Assembly (NCBI GenBank): GCA_937881255.1
Contig: CALGFH010000271.1
Location: 1 to 6,035 of the forward strand
Length of the DNA stretch: 6,035 nucleotides
Origin: an uncultured Actinomycetes bacterium
GTDB lineage: Bacteria > Actinomycetota > CALGFH01
Direction of reading: 5' to 3'
The translations under genes were made by a program, and so were the position numbers. Each line of letters starts with the position of its first letter. The first letter of the stretch is position 1. The notes beneath the pieces are model-generated. The model was not told where the DNA came from and searched no databases. It worked only from the letters and a program-made list of their open reading frames with translations. Positions 1-5,007 of the stretch are shown here, one piece after another.

Positions 1-5
1 TAGTG

Positions 6-87
6 TGGCAGGGACAGGATTCGAACCTGTGTAGGCAATGCCGGCGATTTTACAGACCGCTCCCTTTGGCCGCTCGGGCACCCTGCC
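6..87 (-). tRNA. tRNA-Tyr, anticodon GTA
   Basis: This is a complete class II tRNA read on the minus strand. The 7-bp acceptor stem pairs 81-87 (GGCAGGG) with 7-13 (CCCTGCC), and the discriminator base is A at position 6. The D stem is CCC/GGG (76-78 with 62-64). The anticodon stem GCGGT/ATCGC encloses the 7-nt loop CTGTAAA (49-55), which puts the anticodon GTA at 51-53. A long variable arm with a GGC/GCC stem follows, as expected for bacterial tRNA-Tyr. The T arm is ACAGG/CCTGT around TTCGAAT. The 3' CCA is not encoded (the bases after the discriminator read CAC), so it must be added by a nucleotidyltransferase. The gene lies downstream of the HATPase gene on the same strand but has its own candidate promoter. 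Confidence 0.96.
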
Positions 88-101
88 TGGATCGAGGGCG
101 G

Positions 102-131
102 ATGATACCGGCCCCCATAGCCGACTAACAA
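102..131 (-). promoter_or_regulatory. Candidate promoter of tRNA-Tyr
   Basis: On the minus strand, TTGTTA (126-131) and TATCAT (102-107) are separated by 18 bp, a reasonable housekeeping sigma-70-type pair. Initiation would fall near position 95, just ahead of the mature tRNA 5' end at 87. This is the least GC-rich stretch in the area, which supports a promoter. The call rests on sequence match and position only. Confidence 0.5.
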
Positions 132-142
132 CCACGAACCTG

Positions 143-526
143 TCACGCTTCCAGCTCGAACCAGACCACGTGGCCGGGTCTGCCCGGCTCTGCCGAGGAG
201 TCCCAGTCGAGGGCCAGGGCGTCGAACAGCTCGAGGCTGCGGCCGGCCACCGAGGCCGGCCGGGCGCCGTCCCGGTCGAGGGGTTGCGGGGACCCGCTGT
301 CGTGGACCTCGACGTGGAGCAGGTCGGGGCGGAAGGCGATGGTCACCTGGAAGGTGCGGACGGTCTCGCAGGCCTCGCTGTGCAGCAGCGGGTTGGTGAT
401 GGCCTCGTCGACCAGCAGCCGGGCCGCCTCGTAGAGCTCGGAGTCGCGCAGCAGGGTGGCGGCCACGAACCGCCTGGCGTCGGCGACGTCCTCGAAGCCA
501 CCGCTGAACTGCCGGGTGAATCCCAC
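143..526 (-). CDS. Small GHKL/HATPase regulatory protein (RsbW/SpoIIAB-like anti-sigma kinase family)
   Basis: This 127-residue protein resembles the single-domain ATP-binding proteins of the RsbW/SpoIIAB type, which are common in actinobacteria. Those proteins bind a sigma factor or phosphorylate an anti-anti-sigma factor in the cytoplasm. The N-box is at residues 41-50, EAITNPLLHS, and keeps the Mg-coordinating Asn45. The usual TNA is TNP here. The G1 box is VHDSG (74-78), with Asp76 and Gly78. A degenerate G2-like segment, GRSLELFDALALDW (95-108), leads to the typical C-terminal VVWFEL (120-125). The start is GTG at 526, preceded by a GGGAGGA Shine-Dalgarno sequence. No partner anti-anti-sigma or sigma-B/F gene is adjacent, so it is an orphan in this window. 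The fold assignment is solid. Whether it controls a sigma factor or acts in another switch is inference. Confidence 0.8.
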   Translation of the reverse strand: MGFTRQFSGGFEDVADARRFVAATLLRDSELYEAARLLVDEAITNPLLHSEACETVRTFQVTIAFRPDLLHVEVHDSGSPQPLDRDGARPASVAGRSLELFDALALDWDSSAEPGRPGHVVWFELEA

Positions 527-559
527 GCCTTCCTCCCATTCGTGACCGGAGACGATCGA

Positions 560-584
560 CTACCCAAAATCGTCCATGACCAAC
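560..584 (-). promoter_or_regulatory. Candidate sigma-B/F-type promoter of the HATPase gene
   Basis: The minus strand reads GTTG (581-584), 15 bp, then GGGTAG (560-565). This resembles the GTTT-N14-16-GGGTAT pattern known for sigma-B/sigma-F-type general stress promoters. Transcription would begin near 553, leaving a short leader of about 27 nt before the GTG start at 526. Anti-sigma kinase genes of this family are often transcribed by the sigma factor they control, so the match has a biological rationale. It rests on sequence resemblance and position alone. Confidence 0.4.
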
Positions 585-624
585 CGCCCTGTGTGGCCGG
601 CGCACCCTGCGGCCCGCGGTCTGC

Positions 625-630
625 TAGCGT
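625..630 (+). promoter_or_regulatory. Candidate -10 element of yajQ
   Basis: TAGCGT, preceded by TGC, fits the loose TANNNT -10 pattern of GC-rich actinobacteria. It sits 18 bp before the Shine-Dalgarno sequence of yajQ. No recognisable -35 hexamer lies at the expected distance (about 601-607), so the call is weak. Confidence 0.3.
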
Positions 631-660
631 CCCTCCGGGGTCAGAGGAAGGAGGAATGCC

Positions 661-1149
661 GTGGCCGACTCCTCGTTCGACGTCGTCGCCAAGGTCGACC
701 GCCAAGAGGTCGACAACGCGGTCAACCAGGCAAGAAAGGAACTGTCGCAGCGCTTCGACTTCAAGAACACCGGTACCTCGCTGGCCTGGTCGGGCGAGGA
801 GGTGGTGATCCTGTCCAAGACCGATCAGCGGGCGCTGGCCGCCCTCGACGTGTTCAAGGACAAGCTGGTGAAGCGGTCGGTCTCGCTCAAGGCGCTGACC
901 TCGTCGGAGCCGCGGCCGGCCGGCGGCGGCAACTACCGGGTGGAGTGCTCGTTCCTCGAGGGGATCCCCGAGGACAAGGCCAAGGCGCTGGCCAAGACCC
1001 TGCGGCAGTCCGGGCTCAAGATCCAGGCCCAGGTCCAGGGCGACCAGCTCCGGGTCACGGGCAAGAGCAAGAACGACCTCCAGCAGGCGATCGCCCTGCT
1101 CAAGGAGCGCGACGAGGGCCTGCCGCTGCGCTTCACGAACTATCGCTGA
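661..1149 (+). CDS. yajQ: YajQ family nucleotide-binding protein (UPF0234)
   Basis: This 162-residue protein matches the YajQ family in length and throughout. The N-terminus (SSFDVVAKVDRQEVDNAVNQ) is the family hallmark, RFDFKNTG at 31-38 is the characteristic core motif, and the C-terminus LRFTNYR corresponds to the usual (L/V)xFxNxR ending. Family members are small cytoplasmic proteins with two ferredoxin-like domains that bind nucleotides. Some proteobacterial members bind cyclic-di-GMP and act with a transcription factor, but that role cannot be transferred here from sequence alone. Translation starts at GTG 661, with a strong AAGGAGG at 648-654 and 6-nt spacing. An ATG at 656 is out of frame. 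The gene is divergent from the HATPase gene, with a 134-bp shared upstream region, and appears monocistronic. Confidence 0.95.
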   Translation: MADSSFDVVAKVDRQEVDNAVNQARKELSQRFDFKNTGTSLAWSGEEVVILSKTDQRALAALDVFKDKLVKRSVSLKALTSSEPRPAGGGNYRVECSFLEGIPEDKAKALAKTLRQSGLKIQAQVQGDQLRVTGKSKNDLQQAIALLKERDEGLPLRFTNYR

Positions 1150-1165
1150 GGAAATCTGGCGGGGG

Positions 1166-1194
1166 TGTCGATTTCGGACCTGGCCGCTCGTCGG
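1166..1194 (+). promoter_or_regulatory. Candidate ECF42-type autoregulatory promoter
   Basis: TGTCGA (1166-1171), 17 bp, then CGTC/CGTCGG (1189-1194) lies upstream of the DGPF-sigma factor pair. From memory of published work on ECF42 sigma factors in Streptomyces, their target promoters carry TGTCGA at -35 and a CGA/TC-like -10, usually in front of the neighbouring DGPF genes. This sequence has that form and position. Initiation would fall near 1201, giving a leader of about 44 nt before the ATG at 1245. Confidence 0.55.
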
Positions 1195-1203
1195 TTGCAT
1201 AGA

Positions 1204-1224
1204 GGGCGGCGAACCGCGCCGCCC
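1204..1224 (+). other. GC-rich hairpin in the leader of the DGPF gene
   Basis: A perfect 7-bp inverted repeat, GGGCGGC (1204-1210) and GCCGCCC (1218-1224), encloses a 7-nt loop. It lies just after the presumed transcription start and 9 nt before the Shine-Dalgarno sequence. There is no T-tract behind it, so it is not a typical intrinsic terminator for yajQ. It could be a stabilising leader hairpin, an operator, or chance in GC-rich DNA. Confidence 0.35.
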
Positions 1225-1244
1225 CGATCCCAAGGGAGGGGAGC

Positions 1245-1604
1245 ATGCGCTACGCGCTGCTGATCTACGCCAGCGAGCAGGACTGGGCCAACCAGAGCGA
1301 GGAGCAGGCCCAGACGCAGTTCCAGGACTACATGGCCTTCACCAAGGACATCGTCGACCGCGGCATCATGCGGTCGGGCGAGGCCCTGCAGCCGACCGCC
1401 ACCGCCACCACCGTGCGGGTGCGCGACGGCGAGACGCTGAGCACCGACGGGCCGTTCGCCGAGACCAAGGAGCAGCTCGGCGGCTTCTACGTCGTCGAGG
1501 CCAAGGACCTGGACGAGGCGATCGAGATCGCCACCCGGATCCCCGACGTCCGCGGCGGGTCGATCGAGGTCCGGCCGGTCATGGAGATGGACATGCCGTC
1601 CTGA
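1245..1604 (+). CDS. YCII-superfamily DGPF-domain protein
   Basis: This 119-residue cytoplasmic protein belongs to the YCII-related (DGPF) family. It opens with the typical beta strand MRYALLIY and carries the eponymous DGPF motif at residues 68-71 within DGPFAETKEQLGGFYVVEA. It ends with the usual PxxxGGSIEVRPV strand. The fold is a dimeric ferredoxin-like alpha/beta barrel and the biochemical function is unknown. DGPF genes are the standard neighbours of ECF42 sigma factors and are thought to be their regulatory targets. Here the gene sits 10 bp upstream of such a sigma factor, almost certainly as one operon. Translation starts at ATG 1245, after AGGGAGGGG. The length is normal for the family and nothing looks degraded. 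Confidence 0.93.
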   Translation: MRYALLIYASEQDWANQSEEQAQTQFQDYMAFTKDIVDRGIMRSGEALQPTATATTVRVRDGETLSTDGPFAETKEQLGGFYVVEAKDLDEAIEIATRIPDVRGGSIEVRPVMEMDMPS

Positions 1605-1614
1605 CAGACGGGGG

Positions 1615-2886
1615 GTGAGGGTGGCCGCCGATACCCGTGCGCTGGTCGAGCGGGTGTTCCGGGAGGAGTCCGGGCAGGCCGTGGCCACCCTCATCCGCGT
1701 CCTCGGCGACTTCGACCTCGCCGAGGAGGCGGTCCAGGAGGCCTTCCTGGTCGCCGTCCAACGCTGGCCGACCGCGGGCGTCCCCGACCGGCCCGGGGCC
1801 TGGATCATCACCACCGCCCGCAACAAGGCCATCGACCGGCTCCGCCGCGAGCGCGGGCTGGCCGAGCGCCGGGCCACCCTGGCCCTGCTCGAGGCGGCCC
1901 GCGGCCAGGACACCGAGATGCACACCATCGCCGACGACCGGCTGCGGCTGATCTTCACCTGCTGCCACCCGGCCCTGTCGCCCGAGGCCAGGGTCGCCCT
2001 GACCCTCCGCACCCTCGGGGGGCTGTCCACGCCCGAGATCGCCCACGCCTTCATGCTCCCGGAGGCGACCATGGCCCAGCGGCTGGTCCGGGCCAAGCGC
2101 AAGATCCGCGACGCCGCCATCCCCTACCGGGTGCCTCCCGACCACCTGCTGCCGGAGCGGCTCGGCTCGGTGCTGGCCGTCCTCTACCTGATCTTCAACG
2201 AGGGCTATGCCGCCAGCGCCGGGGACGCCCTGGTCAGGCGGGAGCTGTGCGCCGAGGCGGTGCGCCTGGGGCGGGTCCTGGCCGAGCTGATGCCCGACGA
2301 GGGCGAGGCGCTGGGGCTGCTGGCCCTGCTGCTGCTGCACGACGCCCGCCGGGAGGGGCGGGTCGGCCCCGCCGGCGAGCTGGTCCTGCTCGAGGACCAG
2401 GACCGGGACCGCTGGGACCGGGACAAGATCCACGAGGGCATCGGGCTGCTCGACCAGGCGATGCGCCGCGGCCCCCCTGGCCCCTACCGGCTCCAGGCCT
2501 GCGTCGCCGCCCTGCACGCGGTCGCGCCCACGGCCGCGGCCACCGACTGGCGGCGCATCGCCCTCCTCTACGACCAGCTCATGGTGGTGGCCGGGTCGCC
2601 GGTGGTGGCCCTCAACCGGGCGGTGGCGGTGGCCATGGTCGAGGGCCCGGCGGCCGGCCTCGACCTGATGGACCCCCTGGCCGGCTCCGGGGCGCTGGAC
2701 GGCTACCATCTCCTCCACGCCGCCCGGGCCGACCTGCTGCGCCGCCTGGGCCGCGACCCGGAGGCGGCCGCCGCCTACCGCCGCGCCCTCGAGCTGACCG
2801 CCAACCCGGTCGAGCAGGCCTTCCTCAGCCGGCGGCTGACCGAGGTCAAGAGCCGGTCGAGCAGGCCTTCCTCAGCCGGCGGCTGA
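1615..2886 (+). CDS. ECF42-type RNA polymerase sigma factor with C-terminal TPR-like extension, altered C-terminus
   Basis: This 423-residue protein has sigma region 2 at about residues 10-80 (VFREESG, DFDLAEEAVQEAF, RPGAWIITTARNKAIDRLRRER). The linker carries the group-typical DDRLRLIFTCCHPAL (107-121). Region 4 is at about 122-166 (LRTLGGLSTPEIAHAFMLPEATMAQRLVRAKRKI). A long helical extension starting with LYLIFNEGYAAS is characteristic of ECF42 sigma factors and is described as TPR-like. No anti-sigma gene is adjacent, as is usual for the group, so the extension is thought to handle regulation. The upstream DGPF gene is its usual partner. The start could be GTG 1615 or GTG 1621; homologs beginning near TRALVExVFREESG fit either. 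After LTEV the last 12 residues (KSRSSRPSSAGG) arise from a frameshifting 47-bp tandem duplication. The rest appears intact. Confidence 0.93.
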   Translation: MRVAADTRALVERVFREESGQAVATLIRVLGDFDLAEEAVQEAFLVAVQRWPTAGVPDRPGAWIITTARNKAIDRLRRERGLAERRATLALLEAARGQDTEMHTIADDRLRLIFTCCHPALSPEARVALTLRTLGGLSTPEIAHAFMLPEATMAQRLVRAKRKIRDAAIPYRVPPDHLLPERLGSVLAVLYLIFNEGYAASAGDALVRRELCAEAVRLGRVLAELMPDEGEALGLLALLLLHDARREGRVGPAGELVLLEDQDRDRWDRDKIHEGIGLLDQAMRRGPPGPYRLQACVAALHAVAPTAAATDWRRIALLYDQLMVVAGSPVVALNRAVAVAMVEGPAAGLDLMDPLAGSGALDGYHLLHAARADLLRRLGRDPEAAAAYRRALELTANPVEQAFLSRRLTEVKSRSSRPSSAGG

Positions 2887-2894
2887 CCGAGGTC
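2806..2894 (+). repeat. Tandem duplication, 42-bp identical copies, 47-bp period
   Basis: Positions 2806-2847 and 2853-2894 are identical over 42 bp, separated by 5 bp, so the repeat period is 47 bp. The copy covers the codons for PVEQAFLSRRLTEV at the end of the sigma-factor gene. Because 47 is not a multiple of three, the second copy is read in another frame and gives a TGA at 2884-2886. In its original frame, the second copy again encodes EQAFLSRRLTEV, followed by EPAGDQPS and a TAG at 2919-2921. This points to a recent slippage or duplication event, or possibly an assembly artefact. Confidence 0.9.
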
Positions 2895-2908
2895 GAACCG
2901 GCCGGAGA

Positions 2909-3757
2909 TCAGCCGTCGTAGGCCATGCGCTCCAGGCGCTCGACCCGCTCGGTGGTGCTCGGGTGGGTCGAGAACAGGCGGCCGACGCCGGCCCCGCCCC
3001 TGAACGGGTTGGAGATGAACAGGTGGGCGGTGGAGGGGTTGGTGGTCGCCGGCGGGGTGCCGCGCGAGTAGGCCTCGATCTTGCGCAGGGCGCTGGCCAG
3101 GGCGCGCGGGTCGTGGATGAGCCGGGCTCCGGTCAGATCGGCGCCGAACTCGCGGCTGCGCGAGACGGCCATCTGGATCAGCATGGCCGCGATCGGGGCC
3201 AGGATGATCATCAGCAGGGCCGCGATCGGGTTGCCGCCGTCGTCGTCGTCGCCGCCGATCGGGACGAAGATGGCCAGGTGGGCGACCCAGGTGATCACGG
3301 CGCCGATGGTGGCGGCCACCGACGAGATCAGGATGTCGCGGTTCTGCACGTGCGACAGCTCGTGGGCGAGCACGCCCTCCAGCTCGCGCCGGTCGAGGAT
3401 GGGCAGGATGCCCTGGGTGACCGCGACCGCGGCGTTCTGGGGGTTGCGGCCGGTGGCGAAGGCGTTCGGCTGCGGGCTGGGCGAGACGTACAGCCGCGGC
3501 ATGGGGATGCCGGCCTTGTCGGCCAGGCCCTTGACGATCTGGTACAGCTCGGGGAACTGGGCCTCCGAGACCGGCACCGCCCTTGCGGCCCGGATGGCGA
3601 TCTTGTCGGAGAAGAAGTAGGCGATGCCGTTCATCACGATGGCCACGACCAGCATGATCGTGATCCAGTTGCCGCCGAGGAACGAGCCGATGGCCAGCAG
3701 CAGCCCGCTCAGGCCGGCCAGCAGCAGCGTGGTCTTCAGATAGTTCCTGCCGGTCAT
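2909..3757 (-). CDS. htpX: HtpX family membrane zinc metalloprotease (M48B)
   Basis: HtpX is a membrane-embedded protease that degrades damaged membrane proteins, alongside FtsH in studied bacteria. The chosen product is 282 residues, normal for the family. Two N-terminal membrane helices (about 8-28 and 31-49) are followed by a cytoplasmic domain with the HELSH zinc motif (132-136, catalytic Glu133). Two more hydrophobic segments follow (about 143-168 and 177-198), separated by an acidic GGDDDDGG linker. SREFGAD then supplies the third zinc ligand, Glu203, and a conserved THPSTTERVERL lies near the C-terminus. The start at ATG 3757 is set by AGGAG at 3766-3770 with 8-nt spacing; ATG 3763 would leave only 2 nt, and a more distal start at 3793 adds non-conserved residues. 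The stop lies 22 bp from the convergent sigma-factor gene. Confidence 0.95.
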   Translation of the reverse strand: MTGRNYLKTTLLLAGLSGLLLAIGSFLGGNWITIMLVVAIVMNGIAYFFSDKIAIRAARAVPVSEAQFPELYQIVKGLADKAGIPMPRLYVSPSPQPNAFATGRNPQNAAVAVTQGILPILDRRELEGVLAHELSHVQNRDILISSVAATIGAVITWVAHLAIFVPIGGDDDDGGNPIAALLMIILAPIAAMLIQMAVSRSREFGADLTGARLIHDPRALASALRKIEAYSRGTPPATTNPSTAHLFISNPFRGGAGVGRLFSTHPSTTERVERLERMAYDG

Positions 3758-3765
3758 TCTCATGA

Positions 3766-3770
3766 CTCCT
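3766..3770 (-). promoter_or_regulatory. Ribosome binding site of htpX
   Basis: AGGAG on the minus strand lies 8 nt before ATG 3757 and only 2 nt before ATG 3763. This favours the MTGRNYLKT start over MRMTGRNYLKT. Confidence 0.65.
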
Positions 3771-3915
3771 GTGCCTGCAAGGCGCCCGTCCACGGCCGGG
3801 CGAACCGGTCGGGTCGAAGTCTCGCCGCCAAAGGACGTGGCCCGAGCCCCGGCCGCGCAGGCTGCGGCGTGCTGACGGAGCGTCGGAGGGCTACTCCCCT
3901 CGACCTGACATCCCT

Positions 3916-3946
3916 AGTGTACGTGGGCGGATTCAAGCCCGCGTAA
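3916..3946 (-). promoter_or_regulatory. Candidate htpX promoter with dyad in a 19-bp spacer
   Basis: On the minus strand, TTACGC (3941-3946) and TACACT (3916-3921) are 19 bp apart. An imperfect inverted repeat, ACGTGGGC (3921-3928) and GCCCGCGT (3937-3944), matches at 7 of 8 positions with an 8-nt centre and fills the spacer. The leader to the htpX start would be about 150 nt. The -35 match is poor, so the promoter is tentative, but the dyad itself is plainly visible and could be an operator. Confidence 0.3.
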
Positions 3947-4034
3947 GTACGCACGCCCCTGCTCCCGCCACTGGTCCTGGCCGCCGAGTCCCCACTCCCG
4001 GGCTCCACCCCGAGGACGACGCCAACATCGGCCT

Positions 4035-4062
4035 GCGGGCCGACGGCGCCGCCCGGGCCCGC
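4035..4062. repeat. GC-rich inverted repeat upstream of the ABC operon
   Basis: GCGGGCC (4035-4041) and GGCCCGC (4056-4062) form a perfect 7-bp inverted repeat around a 14-nt centre that itself contains the palindrome GGCGCC. It lies directly before the possible -10 of the ABC operon, so it could be an operator. It has no T-tract, and at this GC content such repeats also arise by chance. Confidence 0.3.
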
Positions 4063-4065
4063 TGA

Positions 4066-4071
4066 TATGGT
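4066..4071 (+). promoter_or_regulatory. Possible -10 element of the ABC transporter operon
   Basis: TATGGT is the only AT-containing hexamer near the ABC genes. Initiation near 4078 would leave a leader of about 34 nt containing AAGGAGG. No convincing -35 is visible upstream, so this is a weak call. Confidence 0.25.
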
Positions 4072-4111
4072 GCCCGCCAGGGGGGACAGGCCGAAGGAGG
4101 AAGGCGGAAAC

Positions 4112-4996
4112 GTGCTCGAGCTGCAGGGACTGACCCGCCGCTACGGCGACGTCGTCGCTCTCGACGACCTGTCGTTCACCGTCCGGGAAGGCCAGATGTT
4201 CGGGTTCGTCGGACCGAACGGCGCCGGCAAGACCACCACCATGCGGATCGTGCTCGGCGTGCTGGAGCCGGACCGGGGCGAGGTGCGCTGGCGCGGCCGG
4301 CCGGTCGACGCCGAGACCCGCCGCCGCTTCGGCTACATGCCCGAGGAGCGCGGCCTGTACCCCAAGATGCGGGTCCGCGACCAGCTCGAGTACTTCGCGC
4401 GCCTGCACGGCCTCTCGGCCACCGACGCCGTCAGCGCCGCCGGCTACTGGATCGAGCGGCTGGGCGTTGCCGACCGGGCCGGCGACCGGGTCGAGCAGCT
4501 GTCGCTCGGCAACCAGCAGCGGGTGCAGCTGGCCGCCGCCCTGGTCCACAACCCCGAGGTCCTGGTCCTGGACGAGCCCTTCTCGGGCCTGGACCCGGTC
4601 GGGGTCGACGTGCTGGCCGAGGTGCTGTCCGACCGGGCCGCCGACGGCATCCCGGTGATCTTCTCCAGCCACCAGCTGGAGCTGGTGGAGCGGCTGTGCG
4701 AGGCGGTGGCGATCATCAACCGCGGCCGCCTGGTCGCGGCCGGGCCGGTCGAGGAGCTGCGGACCACCGGCGGCGAGCGCCGCTACCAGGTGGAGGTGGC
4801 CGACGCGACCGCCGACTGGGCGGCCGGCCTGGAGGGGGTGACGGTGCTGGAGAAGCACAACGGGCGGGTGGTGCTGGCCGTCGATGGCGACGAGCAGCGG
4901 GTGCTCGACGCGGCCAGGGCGGCCGGGCGGGTCACCCTGTTCAGCGCCGTGCAGCCGTCCCTGGCCCAGCTCTTCCGGCAGGCGGTGCAGGAATGA
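4112..4996 (+). CDS. ABC transporter ATP-binding protein (NatA/YhaQ type)
   Basis: This 294-residue protein is the nucleotide-binding subunit of an ABC-2 export system. It has Walker A GPNGAGKT (34-41) and GYMPEERGLYPKM (74-86) in the Q-loop region, where the NatA-like group carries PEER. The signature is LSLGNQQRVQ (130-139), the Walker B VLVLDEP (150-156) has catalytic Glu155, and the switch histidine is His187 in SSHQ. The last 90 or so residues, after RGRLVAAGPVEELR, form the C-terminal domain typical of this group (DUF4162-like). The start is GTG 4112, preceded by AAGGAGG with an 11-nt gap. An in-frame ATG at 4067 would add 15 non-conserved residues and is rejected. The stop overlaps or abuts the permease start, so the two are co-translated. 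The substrate is unknown; NatA itself serves sodium efflux, but many relatives do not. Confidence 0.93.
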   Translation: MLELQGLTRRYGDVVALDDLSFTVREGQMFGFVGPNGAGKTTTMRIVLGVLEPDRGEVRWRGRPVDAETRRRFGYMPEERGLYPKMRVRDQLEYFARLHGLSATDAVSAAGYWIERLGVADRAGDRVEQLSLGNQQRVQLAAALVHNPEVLVLDEPFSGLDPVGVDVLAEVLSDRAADGIPVIFSSHQLELVERLCEAVAIINRGRLVAAGPVEELRTTGGERRYQVEVADATADWAAGLEGVTVLEKHNGRVVLAVDGDEQRVLDAARAAGRVTLFSAVQPSLAQLFRQAVQE

Positions 4997-4999
4997 GGA
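4995..4999 (+). promoter_or_regulatory. Ribosome binding site deciding the permease start
   Basis: GAGGA lies 8 nt before ATG 5008, whereas ATG 4993 has no properly spaced Shine-Dalgarno sequence. The site overlaps the stop codon of the ATPase gene, consistent with translational coupling. Confidence 0.5.
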
Positions 5000-5007
5000 C
5001 GTCACAG

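Larger units (their letters stand above)
3758..4111. other. Divergent intergenic region between htpX and the ABC ATPase gene
   Basis: This 354-bp stretch has no convincing gene on either strand. It holds the htpX ribosome binding site, a candidate htpX promoter with a dyad in its spacer (3916-3946), a GC-rich inverted repeat (4035-4062), a possible -10 (4066-4071) and the AAGGAGG of the ABC ATPase gene (4094-4100). Short open frames cross it on both strands, but none has a start with a ribosome binding site or recognisable protein similarity. Confidence 0.7.

Noticed and set aside
1204..1224. The hairpin after yajQ as an intrinsic terminator.
   Set aside because: No T-tract follows, and it lies downstream of the candidate promoter of the next operon.
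343..1233. A 296-codon minus-strand open frame crossing yajQ and the HATPase gene in another frame.
   Set aside because: It spans two convincing genes and a promoter region and shows no domain of its own.
1579..2718. A 379-codon open frame on the minus strand, opposite the sigma-factor gene.
   Set aside because: It mirrors the third-position GC bias of the real gene, is rich in Gly/Pro/Arg/Gln and has no recognisable motif. The plus-strand frame is a clear sigma factor.
3930..3944. Possible HspR-binding (HAIR) element near CTTGAAT upstream of htpX.
   Set aside because: Only one half-site resembles CTTGAGT; the second half (ACTCAAG) is missing at the required 7-bp spacing.
2963..3946. A 327-codon plus-strand open frame opposite htpX.
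   Set aside because: It is a low-complexity Gly/Asp/Arg/Gln-rich product with no family resemblance. htpX on the other strand is unmistakable.
4003..4063. A stretch before the ABC genes readable as LHPEDDANIGLRADGAARAR followed by a stop, possibly a gene remnant.
   Set aside because: There is no start, no ribosome binding site and no recognisable family, and short open frames are expected by chance at this GC content.
4067..4111. An upstream in-frame ATG start at 4067 for the ABC ATPase.
   Set aside because: The extra 15 residues do not belong to the ABC domain, and the AAGGAGG at 4094-4100 lies within that extension and serves GTG 4112.
3914..5005. A 363-codon open frame on the minus strand, opposite the ABC ATPase gene.
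   Set aside because: Its composition is shadow-like, with no motif. The plus strand carries all ABC ATPase motifs in order.
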